A stretch of DNA of 64,000 nucleotides from JAGTVB01 sp964624765 (GCA_964624765.1 CAZUZO010000002.1:1-64000), one strand, 5' to 3'; positions 9,826 to 18,419 are shown, numbered from the stretch's first letter. The notes: generated from the sequence alone by a model not told the origin. Made by a program: numbers and translations.

Positions 9826-10444
9826 GCCCACCGTATTTATCGTCGATGACGATCAAGATGTTCGCGAGGCGTTGCGAGAGTTGGTAGCGTCGGTGGGCCT
9901 GAACGCGGAGGTTTTCGGCTCGGCACAAGCGTTTCTCGATGGCTACGACGCGGAGCGGCCCGGCTGTCTCGTGCTCGATATTCGTATGCCGGGGATGAGC
10001 GGCCTAGCGCTCCAACAGGAGCTAAAGCAGCGGCGGGCGAGCTTGCCCATCGTCATGATCACCGCTCACGGTGACGTTCCGACGGCGGTGCAGGCCATCA
10101 AGGAGGGGGCCCTTGAATTTCTCCAGAAACCTTTTCAGAATCAGGATCTTATAGACAAGATTCAGGGTGCCCTGGAGCGCGATCAGACGATCCGTCGAGT
10201 CGAAGCGGTGCGCAGGGATATTCTGGCACGGCTCGCTCGTCTAACCCCCCGCGAGCGAGAGGTTCTCGAGCAATTGGTCAAGGGAGGGGCAAACAAGGCC
10301 ATTGGCAAGGAATTGGGCATCGGGGAGAGGACCGTCGAGACGCACCGTTCAAGCATTATGGAAAAGTTGGGCGCGAGGTCCTTTGCCGGACTCATCAATA
10401 CCGTCTTGCCTTTCTTGAATCAGGGGAAGCTACCGCGCGATTAA
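9809..10444 (+). CDS. FixJ-family two-component response regulator
   Basis: The 211-residue transcription factor has an N-terminal receiver domain: acidic pocket VDDDQD, phosphoacceptor Asp57 in LVLDIRMPG, the switch segment MITAHGD and Lys in FLQKPF. Its C-terminal LuxR/GerE helix-turn-helix contains LTPREREVLEQLVKG and IGERTVETHRSSIMEKLG. It starts with GTG inside the end of the kinase gene, preceded by GAGGAGAGG. It should be phosphorylated by the upstream kinase and then bind DNA. Targets are unknown; the small divergent-orientation gene that follows on the other strand is not obviously part of the operon. Confidence 0.92.
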   Translation: MLPVPEPTVFIVDDDQDVREALRELVASVGLNAEVFGSAQAFLDGYDAERPGCLVLDIRMPGMSGLALQQELKQRRASLPIVMITAHGDVPTAVQAIKEGALEFLQKPFQNQDLIDKIQGALERDQTIRRVEAVRRDILARLARLTPREREVLEQLVKGGANKAIGKELGIGERTVETHRSSIMEKLGARSFAGLINTVLPFLNQGKLPRD

Positions 10445-10616
10445 GGCCAGGTCGGGTGCGGAAGCCACGGGCATCGAAATTGTCATGCGGGGCCGAGGTT
10501 AACTGGCGCCTATCTGCTGGTCGAGCAGACACGGATCGAGGATCGCTACCTGTTCGCCACCTGCAACCGGTGTTTGTTGGCGGGACAGCCATGGGCTCCT
10601 TTCTGGCGACTGGCCC

Positions 10617-10877
10617 CTAGGGTCTGCGAAAGGATGGCTGTAGACGCCGCTCGAGTTCATGCAGGTATTGTTTGGCTGCACCCATGAGTACGGCAAGGTG
10701 CGCACGTTCGGCGCCGTCGGCCAGCATGTCGTACTCCCCCTGCAAGTCGCTTAGGTAATGTCTTACCTTCGTCAACTGCTCCTCGAGTGGCAAGGAGTGC
10801 AACCAGTCTGTCGGTTTGGCCCTGAAGCTATGGTCTTCATCGAGCGCCTCGATCTCGAATAGGTTGGCCTCGCTCAT
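10617..10877 (-). CDS. small acidic hypothetical protein
   Basis: The 86-residue soluble, mostly helical protein begins MSEANLFEIEALDEDH and contains LPLEEQLTKVRHYLSDLQGE and AAKQYLHELERRL, patterns typical of a helical bundle. AAGGGA sits seven bases before the ATG, supporting the start. I do not recognise the family. It stands alone, tail-to-tail with the FixJ-like gene, with a family B repeat upstream (10940-11073). The ordinary start context and absence of alternative frames support a real gene, but no function can be proposed. Confidence 0.6.
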   Translation of the reverse strand: MSEANLFEIEALDEDHSFRAKPTDWLHSLPLEEQLTKVRHYLSDLQGEYDMLADGAERAHLAVLMGAAKQYLHELERRLQPSFRRP

Positions 10878-10939
10878 GCTAATTCCCTTAATCTTGTTGA
10901 GGTCTGGCTACTTGAGAGGACATCTGGGCTTGCCACTGA

Positions 10940-11073
10940 GAGATTGTGAAAGAACCGTCGTGAGCGACCTGAGAGCAAGGCGGACGGCGCGCAGCGACGA
11001 GACATAGATAGGCGAGGAGCGAGCACCGCCCAACGCTGCTATCGGGTTGTGTAGCAGGTTTTTTCACAACCTC
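10940..11073. repeat. family B MITE-like element
   Basis: The 134-bp element begins GAGATTGTGAAAGAACC and ends GGTTTTTTCACAACCTC, near-perfect terminal inverted repeats. It is flanked on both sides by TGA (10937-10939 and 11074-11076), consistent with a 3-bp TNA target duplication. The interior holds the AGAGCAAGGCGGACGGC and GGCGAGGAGCGAGCACCGCCC blocks shared with copies at 31805, 38285, 43371 and 57568. It encodes nothing. It sits between bioA and the small hypothetical gene. Confidence 0.85.
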
Positions 11074-11273
11074 TGAGTGCAACAATATTGTAACACGGCT
11101 TTTCAAGGTGGGCCTAGGTGGTATCGCGTCGTGGGTCGATCCCTCGCTTTCTTTGCCAGCCCTCAGAAGCTTTTGAAGAAGCAGTGGCGCGACCCGACGG
11201 CGGGGTTGGCCGCGCACCATCGGGCCTTCGAGCCAGAGCCCACGGGGCGCGAATGCTCGGTGCTACCAGCCTG

Positions 11274-12641
11274 TTAGTTCACCACTGCTAAGGCCCTTTC
11301 GATGATGTCATAGGCCCGCCGCAGTTCCGGTTCGCTGATGCAGTAGGGGGGTAGGAGATACAGTACGTTTCCCAATGGGCGTACCAGTAACCCTTGGGTA
11401 TGGCAGTAGTCCTTGAGCTTGGCGCCGACGGGAGAGGTGTACCCTTCCTGGTCAGCGACGATGTCCATCGCTGCGATGGTTCCGGTCATACGCAGCCGGC
11501 ACAACTTCGGATGGTGAGCAAACCGGGTGAGGGTGTCGGTATGCACGGCTTCGATCATCGCCAGCTTCGAGAAGGTGTCTTCTTCCTCGAAGAGTTGCAA
11601 GGATGTCAGCGCGGCGGCACAACCGAGGGGGTTTGCGGTGAACGAATGCCCGTGGGTGAATGCCCGGTCGAATGTCTCACCCAAGAACGCTTCGTAGATC
11701 TTATTCTGGCAAACGGTTACGGCAAGCGGCAAGAAACCTGCCGTCAGACCCTTGGAGAGACAGATGATATCGGGGGTGGTCGCTGCTTTTTGACAGGCGA
11801 ATAGGGTGCCTGTCCGACCAAATCCGGTCATGACTTCGTCGAAAATCAGTAGGACGTTTGCCTGTTCAAGGCGGGCCTTCAGATCCTGAAGAAAGATCGG
11901 TCGGCACATGCGCATTCCGCCAGCGCCTTGCACGAGCGGCTCGACAATGAGGGCCGCGGTTTCGTGGGCATGACGTTCCAAGTATCGATCGAGCGCTGTC
12001 AAGGCTGTGGCTTCCTTCTCCTCGACCTCGTCGTCGCTTTGCCACGTTGCGGGATAAGGGATTGGATCGACTTGGAACAGCAGCGCTTCGAAGGCGTCGA
12101 AAAATCCTGAGCTGCGCCCGGCTGACATGGCTCCCACGGTATCCCCGTGATAGCCGCCCTCGAAGCCGAGAAACCTCCGCCTGTCTTGACCTTGGTTGCG
12201 CCAGAACTGCAGTGCCATCTTCATGGCGACTTCCACGGAAGTCGATCCGTCGTCAGAAAAAAACACCCGCTCAAGGCCTTCAGGAAGTCGGTGCACCAGC
12301 TCCGCAGCAAGCCGGGCCGCGGGTGCGTGAGTGAAGCCGGCAAAGATGACTTGCTCAAGTGTTCTCGCTTGGTCTGCGATAGCCTGAGCGATTCGTGGAT
12401 GAGCATGACCGTGAATGTTCACCCACCAGGAGGAGATCAGATCGATGAATTCATTGCCATCTGCTCCAATCAGCCGGCTACCCTTGCCGGCCACGATTTC
12501 GATGGGGGTGGATGCAGTCTGCTGTTGAGTAAACGGGTGCCACACATGGGCTCGATCTAAGTCAACGATATTCTGAAAGGGCAAAGTGATTCTCGCTTGT
12601 GGGGCTGTGGAAGGTAATTGAAGGCTTCCTGAGATCCTCAT
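11274..12641 (-). CDS. bioA: adenosylmethionine-8-amino-7-oxononanoate aminotransferase
   Basis: BioA converts 7-keto-8-aminopelargonate to 7,8-diaminopelargonate in biotin synthesis, using SAM as amino donor and PLP as cofactor. The 455-residue sequence has the family landmarks HVWHPFTQQ, LISSWWVNIHGHAHPRI, FFSDDGSTSVEVAMKMALQ and GYHGDTVGAMS. It also has LIFDEVMTGFGRTG and the PLP lysine in CLSKGLTAGFLPLAVTV. The N-terminus is about 20 residues longer than usual, but no better start is visible inside. It is a single gene; no other bio genes are within the window. Confidence 0.95.
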   Translation of the reverse strand: MRISGSLQLPSTAPQARITLPFQNIVDLDRAHVWHPFTQQQTASTPIEIVAGKGSRLIGADGNEFIDLISSWWVNIHGHAHPRIAQAIADQARTLEQVIFAGFTHAPAARLAAELVHRLPEGLERVFFSDDGSTSVEVAMKMALQFWRNQGQDRRRFLGFEGGYHGDTVGAMSAGRSSGFFDAFEALLFQVDPIPYPATWQSDDEVEEKEATALTALDRYLERHAHETAALIVEPLVQGAGGMRMCRPIFLQDLKARLEQANVLLIFDEVMTGFGRTGTLFACQKAATTPDIICLSKGLTAGFLPLAVTVCQNKIYEAFLGETFDRAFTHGHSFTANPLGCAAALTSLQLFEEEDTFSKLAMIEAVHTDTLTRFAHHPKLCRLRMTGTIAAMDIVADQEGYTSPVGAKLKDYCHTQGLLVRPLGNVLYLLPPYCISEPELRRAYDIIERALAVVN

Positions 12642-12922
12642 AACGGGCTTTCATTCGGGCCCGCTTTTCCGCATCAACCTTCATCTCCGAGCCGCACCCT
12701 CTGGGGCCGGCAGTGCCCTGCCAATCCCGCGGCGGTCTGCTCGAACCAAGGATGGACGCTGCGGCCTATCGTCATCGCACGTTGCAGACCCGGCATTCGT
12801 GACATTTCAATGTAGCATCCGATGCACTGCCCTGGTGGGCTCGAGGCTAAAATCGAGGGCAAGCGGTTGCGGGCCGATCGGCTCACCTCGTTAGTCGAGA
12901 AGAATAAACGAGGATTCAGGTT

Positions 12923-13261
12923 TTACTGAACCTCTATCTCGGCAAGCTCTCTGCCTTGGTTTATCCATGCCTGTACCCATCCAGGCCTTTTGCCTCGGCC
13001 CGCCCAGGTCTGGGACGGATCATTAGGATTACGGTACTTCACCTTTGCCGGCGCCCGTACACCCGATCGCCGACCACGCCCTTGCTCCTGGCTTTCAATG
13101 ACTTCATTTAGAGTCATCCCAATGGAAGCGGCCAGGGTGCGGATTTCTTGGTAAATACGCTGTTGTTCACCGGTCTTCTTTTCATTGACTTTAATCTCGA
13201 CTTCCTGTGCAAGCTGCTGAAGCTCTTGCAGGGACAACTTCTCAAGGTCGATTTTAGGCAT
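12923..13261 (-). CDS. H-NS family nucleoid-associated protein
   Basis: The 112-residue protein has an N-terminal coiled-coil oligomerisation segment (LEKLSLQELQQLAQEVE) and a C-terminal DNA-binding domain, KYRNPNDPSQTWAGRGKRP. That domain carries the H-NS core in which the R/Q-G-R loop enters the AT-rich minor groove; here it reads AGRGKRPGW. Such proteins silence horizontally acquired AT-rich DNA. AAAAGGAG lies just before the ATG, supporting the start. It is monocistronic, with its own promoter and a 5' hairpin. The 280 bases between it and bioA show nothing. Confidence 0.93.
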   Translation of the reverse strand: MPKIDLEKLSLQELQQLAQEVEIKVNEKKTGEQQRIYQEIRTLAASIGMTLNEVIESQEQGRGRRSGVRAPAKVKYRNPNDPSQTWAGRGKRPGWVQAWINQGRELAEIEVQ

Positions 13262-13295
13262 GGGCGTTCTCCTTTTGCTAGATGACCATGGAGAG

Positions 13296-13329
13296 CCTTC
13301 CGCAATGCGAAAGGCTAGGATGAATTATA
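13296..13329 (-). promoter_or_regulatory. putative promoter -10 and leader hairpin of the H-NS-family gene
   Basis: On the minus strand a perfect TATAAT occupies 13324-13329, about 60 bases before the H-NS-family ATG. No strong -35 box is seen at ideal spacing. Just downstream of it, at 13296-13316, AGCCTTTCGC and GCGGAAGGCT form a nearly perfect hairpin in the 5' leader. The hairpin could influence leader stability or translation. Confidence 0.45.
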
Positions 13330-13525
13330 CATCGTCGGTTCTCAAAAATCCCTCCTTCGGGGTGTCAAAAATGTTTGATCTTCGGAAAGCGACTGCAGAA
13401 ATGTTCACTCCTCTTAGCGAATAATAACGCTGTTCCAAAGAAAAATCACTCAGAACGAAATGAGTTGCTATGTGGGCTAGAACTCAGCAAACCACGCCTT
13501 GCTTAATACAATCAGAACAGCCTGA

Positions 13526-13655
13526 GAAGTTTATTTAAAACTGTCACGAGCGCCGGAGGCGGACGGGGTACACCAGGACGAAATCTTCCGGAACGATTAT
13601 GTCGCCGCTGTGCGCCTTGCGACTCCGGCGCTCGCGACATTTTTAAAACAGCTCC
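13526..13655. repeat. family A MITE-like element, short palindromic form
   Basis: The element begins GAAGTTTATTTAAAACTGTC and ends with the complementary type GACATTTTTAAAACAGCTCC. The left flank is TGA (13523-13525) and the right flank TCA (13656-13658), so the target duplication is imperfect here. Nearly the whole 130 bp is one palindrome: GCGCCGGAG near the left and CTCCGGCGC near the right can pair around a central TCTTCCGGAACGAT loop. The rest of the 13330-13740 gap shows no gene. Confidence 0.75.
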
Positions 13656-13740
13656 TCAGGCAGGCAGCAAGCGTGGCATGGTCAATTGGCCGGACCGTGC
13701 CGGCGGTGGGTAGGGCGCCGTTAACGCTTGGCCCGCTGTG

Positions 13741-13839
13741 CTAAATCAATATGATGATGACCCAGACGACGGCTGAGGGCAGAAGCGCCCACGCAAGGCC
13801 TTGGAAAAACCTGAAGTCAGCGGCAGATTGATGAATCAT
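13741..13839 (-). CDS. 32-residue single-pass membrane peptide
   Basis: This short reading frame runs from ATG (13837-13839) to TAG (13741-13743) on the minus strand. The peptide begins MIHQSAADFRFFQGLAWALL and ends in a hydrophobic stretch, SAVVWVIIILI, so it is predicted to be one membrane helix. GGAG lies six bases before the ATG, and an extended -10 box (TGCTATAAT) lies about 30 bases upstream. The combination of ribosome-binding site, promoter and membrane helix is what makes it credible. I do not recognise a family. It lies downstream of the ArsA-like gene on the same strand, but with its own promoter. Confidence 0.5.
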   Translation of the reverse strand: MIHQSAADFRFFQGLAWALLPSAVVWVIIILI

Positions 13840-13870
13840 GGTAACTCCACATGATTACGAGAATACAATG

Positions 13871-13879
13871 ATTATAGCA
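13871..13879 (-). promoter_or_regulatory. extended -10 promoter for the 32-residue peptide
   Basis: On the minus strand TGCTATAAT reads as a consensus extended -10 element (TATAAT at 13871-13876). It is about 30 bases before the small ATG. TTGTCA occurs further upstream, but at 26 bases it is too far to be a normal -35, so the extended -10 would have to carry recognition. The surrounding DNA is locally AT-rich. Confidence 0.5.
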
Positions 13880-14148
13880 GTAGATATTTGCATATTCTAT
13901 GATGACAAGTTTGTGGCAAGCCAATCACTTCAGCGCGGCAACAATCGGGGATTCATTGCTCCCGTAGAAATAGGCTAAGGCGTTCAGATGTGGTGGTGTC
14001 CTAGACCGCGAAGCCACCTCAAGGTCCCCGCTCCGGGGGCAAAACATAGTGCGAGGCGCCGTTGTGTGGGCCTTCGGGGCTTGCAACGCCGGGTCCGACT
14101 ACCGGTTTGGATCTTTTCGGCTCGCCTAGCGGCTCAAGCAGCCGGCCA

Positions 14149-15126
14149 TCAAGTCCTGTTGGCGTTTCGCGCTAGCTCCCGCTCCAGATGCTCTGAGACG
14201 GTCTTTAGCGACTGTAAGGTGTCGACGTCATCACGCAGTAAGGGTAGGAACAGCTTGGTCTGGGAAGGTAGGGCGTCGTCGATTCGCTTTAAGTGCGCTC
14301 GTTGCTGCTGGAGGCGGCTGTGGAAGAACGGATCATCGATCAATTGCGGGAGGATTTTGTTGATGACCAGAGTGTTGACCTGCAGCCCGAAGCCATGTAG
14401 ATGCTCGATGCCTCGACGGGTCTCCTCGATGGGAAGACGTTCGGGAACGAGCACAAAAACAAAACCGGTGGTTGCGTTATGCAGTAGCCGTTGGCTCACT
14501 TGCGCGGCGCGCTGCCGACGCTTATTCAGCACCTCGAAGATCGGATCGTCTATCGGTTCGCCGTCGCCCAGCCACTGCGCGTAGTCGGCATTGTGTCGCT
14601 GTCGGCGTTGCAGCAGGCCCTTTATCCACACCCCCATGAGTTCTGCTAGGGTGAGCAGACGGATGGTGTGCCCAGTCGGCGCGGTGTCGAAAATGACCGC
14701 GTCATAGCGAGCGCTCTCATCGAGGAGGATCGAGACCATACGGTCGAACATCGCGGCCTCGCTGGTGCCGGGCGCGTGCGCCGCCAGGTCGATGTGACGG
14801 CAGGCTTCCGCGAACAGGGTGGATCGTACTGCATGGCGCAGATTGCTCTTGACCTGCTCCAGGTATTTTCTGGTTTCCGTTTCCTGATCGATTTCCAGTG
14901 CCCACAGCTGCTCAGCTACTGGTTGGATGCTGGTCCCGAGCGGGGTCGCAAAGAGGTCTCCGAGGTTGTGCGCCGGATCGGTAGAGACGAGTAACGTCCT
15001 GCGCCCGCAGCGGGCACTCAGGAGCGCGAACGCCGCCGCCGTGGTAGTCTTTCCGACCCCTCCCTTGCCTGCGAAGAAAACGGTTTCCTTCCTTAGCAGG
15101 TCAGCCGCGGGTGGATCTAGCAGCAT
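14149..15126 (-). CDS. ArsA/Get3-family ATPase, partner of cory-CC-star/CstA
   Basis: The 325-residue soluble ATPase belongs to the ArsA/Get3 branch of deviant-Walker P-loop proteins. It has FFAGKGGVGKTTTAAAFALL near residue 16, switch I STDPAHNLGDLF, and switch II FDTAPTGHTIRLLTL. It has a single ATPase domain, unlike the duplicated ArsA. No CxxC zinc motif of Get3 and no ars genes are visible, so arsenite export is not supported. The ATG at 15124-15126 overlaps the cory-CC-star gene, giving translational coupling; an upstream in-frame ATG at 15261 would lie inside that gene. Context places it with CstA rather than with tail-anchored protein insertion. Its precise role is unknown. Confidence 0.85.
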   Translation of the reverse strand: MLLDPPAADLLRKETVFFAGKGGVGKTTTAAAFALLSARCGRRTLLVSTDPAHNLGDLFATPLGTSIQPVAEQLWALEIDQETETRKYLEQVKSNLRHAVRSTLFAEACRHIDLAAHAPGTSEAAMFDRMVSILLDESARYDAVIFDTAPTGHTIRLLTLAELMGVWIKGLLQRRQRHNADYAQWLGDGEPIDDPIFEVLNKRRQRAAQVSQRLLHNATTGFVFVLVPERLPIEETRRGIEHLHGFGLQVNTLVINKILPQLIDDPFFHSRLQQQRAHLKRIDDALPSQTKLFLPLLRDDVDTLQSLKTVSEHLERELARNANRT

Positions 15127-15383
15127 CGGATGTGATCGAGAGGCGATCGCTCCATGCCCATTCGCTGGTGCCAGTCGTGGAAGTTTGCGATCAGCCTTGG
15201 ATACAGCTCCAGGGTGTAGTAGGTCACCGGATTTGGGATGCCCATCAGTTCCGAAAAGCAAAGGAACATAAATAGATCGTCCTCGTCACGCAGCTCGCGT
15301 TTGATTTCCGCCTCGTGACCGAGGCGCATGGCGTGGTCGTAGAGATCCAGCCACCTGGAGATCGGATTGGTCTTGTCAGTCAT
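15117..15383 (-). CDS. cory-CC-star protein
   Basis: This 88-residue soluble protein ends in Cys-Cys immediately before the stop (DHIRCC), the feature after which the small family named cory-CC-star is called. Members occur beside CstA-type carriers and an ArsA-like ATPase, exactly as here. Visible features are NPISRWLDLYDHAMRLGHE, an acidic EIKRELRDEDDLFMFLCF and the segment GIPNPVTYYTLELYP. No catalytic motif is recognisable. The terminal cysteine pair could bind metal or be modified, but that is inference. It lies 55 bases after cstA and overlaps the ATPase start by 10 bases. Confidence 0.8.
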   Translation of the reverse strand: MTDKTNPISRWLDLYDHAMRLGHEAEIKRELRDEDDLFMFLCFSELMGIPNPVTYYTLELYPRLIANFHDWHQRMGMERSPLDHIRCC

Positions 15384-15438
15384 GGCCTAGGGTGGCGTCT
15401 TGAGGGGAAAGATGTGCAGGCAGGTGGGTGTCAGGCAC

Positions 15439-17181
15439 CTAGCTTTCTGCCTCGTAACGGTTGGTTTTCCCGGGATCACGTAACGCGCTGATAGCTTCTA
15501 GAAGAATCCACACCGCAAAGCCAAGGATGCACGCGCCGAGGATGAACAGCAACCACTGGGGATCGTTCGCACCGAGGCCGGACCAATCGAAGACAACCTG
15601 TTGCACCATCGCCCAGATCGTCATACAAAGCAGAAAGATCATCGGCACTAAGGTTGGCAGCGGGTTGCGCCCTTGCCGCCATAGCCATAGCGACACGAGG
15701 GTCAGCGTGATGCCGGCGAGCAATTGGTTGGAGGTGCCAAATAATGGCCACAGCAGATAACCGCCCGATCCCATGCCGCGGCCACCGTCTGGCAGCAACA
15801 CCAGTAGAGCCACCAGCGCTACCGCCAGTCCCGAGGCGATGTGGCGGTTTGTCAGCCAGGTCACCCGATACTCCATACCGAGCTCACCGATGATGTAGCG
15901 CAGCAGGCGCAATGCCGTGTCCAGGGTGGTGGCGGCGAAGCTGACGATGATTACCGCTACGATAGTGCGCGCGATATCCGCGGGAATGCCCAAGGCGGTG
16001 GCCAGCTGGCCGGCACCTTTGACAAACACGCCCACGCCGCGTGCTCCCGCCTCGGCGAAGCTCGAGTACGTGCCGAGAAACTCGGCCTGGGTGACGAAGA
16101 AGGTGGCTACCGCGCAGACTACGATCAGCGCCAACAAGCCCTCGCCGATGGCCCCCAAATACCCCACCAGGCGTGCGTCGGTTTCCTTGTTCAGCTGTTT
16201 AGACGACGTGCCCGAGGCGACGAGCCCGTGGAATCCGGAGATCGCCCCGCAGGCGATGGTGATGAACAGCAGCGGAAACCATGACACCGTCGACTCGCTG
16301 TTATACGCCGGTGCCGATACCTGTGGATTGAGCAGGAACAGCCCTCCGTACAGGATCAGCAGGCCGACGATCAGTTGCTGTGCGTTGATGTAGTCGCGCG
16401 GCTGCAGCAGCATCCACACCGGCAGCGTGCTGGCAAAGAATACATAGATCAGCAGGATGCTGATCCACGTTAGGAATGCCATCGACACCGCATCGAGCCC
16501 GAAAGCGGTGATGGCGCCCTCTCCACCAAAGTATCGGACCAGGTCGATCTGCAGAATCTCTACCCGGCTAGCGGCAACGGCGGCTCCGTACATCACCGCC
16601 AATGCGATCAGCGCCGGCACCAGCATCCTGCCTTTGTTTTTGAGCACCGCGAAACCGATCCAGATCGCTAGCGGAATCTGAATGAATACGGAAACCACCG
16701 AAGCGGGTTCGTTGATGAACAAATTCGCGATCACCCAGGCAAACACGGCATTCACCATCAACAGCAGGATCAGGATGATGAACAGGAACAGGATTTTTGC
16801 CTGCTTGCCGATCAAGCGATCGCACAGTGTACCGATAGACTGACCCTTGTTGCGGGTAGAGAGTACCAGCGCGCCAAAGTCATGGACCCCTGCCGCGAAT
16901 ACTGTACCCAGAACGACCCATAGCAACGCCGGTCCCCAGCCCCAATAGAGTGCGATGGCCGGACCCACGATCGGCGCTGCGCCGGCGACCGAAGTGAAAT
17001 GATGCCCCCACAGCACCCATTTGTGGGTGGGGACGAAATCGATGCCATCCTTGAACTGGTGCGCGGGAGTGAGGAAATTGGCATCCAGCCGATAGATGCG
17101 CTGGGCCAGGAACTTGGAATAATAGCGAAAGCCGAGCGCGTAAATGATCACGCCAAACAACGCTAACCAGATCCCGTTCAT
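15439..17181 (-). CDS. cstA: CstA-family carbon starvation/peptide (pyruvate) transporter
   Basis: The 580-residue polytopic inner-membrane protein matches CstA through the N-terminal FGVIIYALGFRYYSKFLAQR, VPTHKWVLWGHHFTSVAGA and PIVGPAIALYWGWGPALLWV. It also matches at the SGFHGLVASGTSSKQLNKE block. Family members take up peptides or pyruvate during carbon limitation. It is shorter than the E. coli paralogues (about 700 residues) and resembles the shorter subtype that travels with cory-CC-star. It is second in a minus-strand run wrbA-cstA-cory-arsA-like with short gaps. No cyclic-AMP receptor site could be confidently read upstream. Confidence 0.92.
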   Translation of the reverse strand: MNGIWLALFGVIIYALGFRYYSKFLAQRIYRLDANFLTPAHQFKDGIDFVPTHKWVLWGHHFTSVAGAAPIVGPAIALYWGWGPALLWVVLGTVFAAGVHDFGALVLSTRNKGQSIGTLCDRLIGKQAKILFLFIILILLLMVNAVFAWVIANLFINEPASVVSVFIQIPLAIWIGFAVLKNKGRMLVPALIALAVMYGAAVAASRVEILQIDLVRYFGGEGAITAFGLDAVSMAFLTWISILLIYVFFASTLPVWMLLQPRDYINAQQLIVGLLILYGGLFLLNPQVSAPAYNSESTVSWFPLLFITIACGAISGFHGLVASGTSSKQLNKETDARLVGYLGAIGEGLLALIVVCAVATFFVTQAEFLGTYSSFAEAGARGVGVFVKGAGQLATALGIPADIARTIVAVIIVSFAATTLDTALRLLRYIIGELGMEYRVTWLTNRHIASGLAVALVALLVLLPDGGRGMGSGGYLLWPLFGTSNQLLAGITLTLVSLWLWRQGRNPLPTLVPMIFLLCMTIWAMVQQVVFDWSGLGANDPQWLLFILGACILGFAVWILLEAISALRDPGKTNRYEAES

Positions 17182-17229
17182 AGGATCGCCTCTTGTCCAG
17201 GCCGTGGCGCGGTCTGACTCGCTGACACG

Positions 17230-17829
17230 TCATGGGCCCGCGAGCTTGGCGGCGATGCCTGCGACATGCTTGCCTTGATAGCGGGCCAGGGCCAGTTCCC
17301 TGGTGCTCGGTTGCCGCGAGCCGTCGGCACCGGCGATGGTTCCAGCACCGTAAGGCGATCCCCCTTTTAGCTCCGAGATGTCGGCCAACTCCGGGCAGGC
17401 ATAGGGTAAGCCGACGATGACCATGCCGTGGTGGGCGAGGGTGTGCCAGAATGAGGTGATGGTCGTCTCGTTCCCGCCTCCGGTACCCGTAGAGGTAAAG
17501 ACGCTGCCAACCTTGCCGACCAGTGCACCCTTCAGCCACATTCCTCCTGTCTGATCGAGGAAGTTGCGCATCTGGGAGGCCATATTCCCAAAACGCGTTG
17601 GCGTGCCGAAAATAATGGCGTTGTAGTCGCCAAGCTCCGCCGGTGAGGCGATGGGCGCCGACTGCTGCAGCTTGAAACCCTGGCGCTTGGCGATGTCTTC
17701 CGGCACCAGTTCAGGAACGCGCTTGATGTCCGCCTGCGCCCCGGCCTCCCGCGCCCCTGCAGCCACCGCCTGCGCTAATGTTTCGACGTGGCCGTAGCTC
17801 GAATAGTAAAGGATTAGCACCTTGGGCAT
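17230..17829 (-). CDS. wrbA: NAD(P)H:quinone oxidoreductase WrbA
   Basis: The 199-residue flavodoxin-like protein reduces quinones by two electrons with FMN and NAD(P)H. It starts MPKVLILYYSSYGHVETLAQ, the FMN-phosphate loop of WrbA. It continues through IIFGTPTRFGNMASQMRNFL and VGSVFTSTGTGGGNE, with a normal C-terminus. The ATG at 17827-17829 is chosen because it gives the family length; upstream in-frame codons do not resemble WrbA. It precedes cstA by 48 bases on the same strand and probably shares its transcript. Confidence 0.93.
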   Translation of the reverse strand: MPKVLILYYSSYGHVETLAQAVAAGAREAGAQADIKRVPELVPEDIAKRQGFKLQQSAPIASPAELGDYNAIIFGTPTRFGNMASQMRNFLDQTGGMWLKGALVGKVGSVFTSTGTGGGNETTITSFWHTLAHHGMVIVGLPYACPELADISELKGGSPYGAGTIAGADGSRQPSTRELALARYQGKHVAGIAAKLAGP

Positions 17830-18137
17830 CTCAACTGACCTCGCTTGGTGGTTTATGTGGCTGCTGCGCGAGCCCAAGTGGGCTTGATGCGCATGCTCAC
17901 TTGATCGGTGGTACGAGTTCTGGCGGCGACCTCGGAGTGCTCGATCGCGTTGTCGAACGGGGATAAACCGCTTATCTGCCGGGTCGGCTGGTAATGCCAG
18001 CATAGGTCCATGGACACCAGTATCTCGTTCTCGTGCCCCCACTTCGCGCTACCGAACGAATGCACGTAGACAAATCCGTTGCTCGAGATAGGTCGCTGCA
18101 TCGAATCAGACGCGACGCGCGGGGCGGCGGTTATCGT
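17830..18137. other. intergenic stretch without a recognised gene
   Basis: About 308 bases separate wrbA from the DUF427 gene. An open frame of 82 codons on the minus strand (17853-18101) has no recognisable motif and no clear ribosome-binding site. I do not call it a gene. No repeat of families A, B or C was seen here. It probably contains the wrbA promoter. Confidence 0.4.
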
Positions 18138-18419
18138 CTAGGTGGTGATTTCAACACCCTTCCAAAATGCGATATATCCGCGAATCTGTTTCGCGGCGTC
18201 TTTCGGCTGCGGGTAGTACCACGCGGCGTCGCGGTTGATCTTGCCGGCCACGTTGAGTGTGTAGTAGCTTGCCTGACCTTTCCAAGGACACACGCTGGTG
18301 TGTTCACTCGTTTGCAGGCACGCCGTTTTCACGCTCGCCGGCGGAAAGTAGTGATTGCCTTCGACCACGATGGTCGCGTCTGACTCGGCGATTATCACAC
18401 CGTTCCAGATTGCCTTCAT
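18138..18419 (-). CDS. DUF427 domain protein
   Basis: The 93-residue protein is a single DUF427 domain: MKAIWNGVIIAESDATIVVE, NHYFPPASV, CPWKGQASYYTL and AAWYYPQPKDAAKQIRGYIA. The domain is a small beta-barrel of unknown biochemical role. The start overlaps the egtB stop by ATGA, so the two are translationally coupled. The pairing suggests a role linked to sulfur-containing metabolite chemistry, but that is only context. Confidence 0.9.
   Translation of the reverse strand: MKAIWNGVIIAESDATIVVEGNHYFPPASVKTACLQTSEHTSVCPWKGQASYYTLNVAGKINRDAAWYYPQPKDAAKQIRGYIAFWKGVEITT

Noticed and set aside
13988..14584. Plus-strand open frame of 198 codons
   Set aside because: Most of it is antisense to the ArsA-like ATPase gene and it contains no recognisable domain.
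14149..15126. Arsenite efflux ATPase ArsA in an arsenic operon
   Set aside because: Single ATPase domain, no arsB, arsD or arsR nearby, and tight coupling to cory-CC-star and cstA instead.
15841..16393. Long plus-strand open frames of 147 and 158 codons
   Set aside because: They are antisense to cstA, whose homology covers the whole region; GC-rich codon bias keeps opposite frames open.
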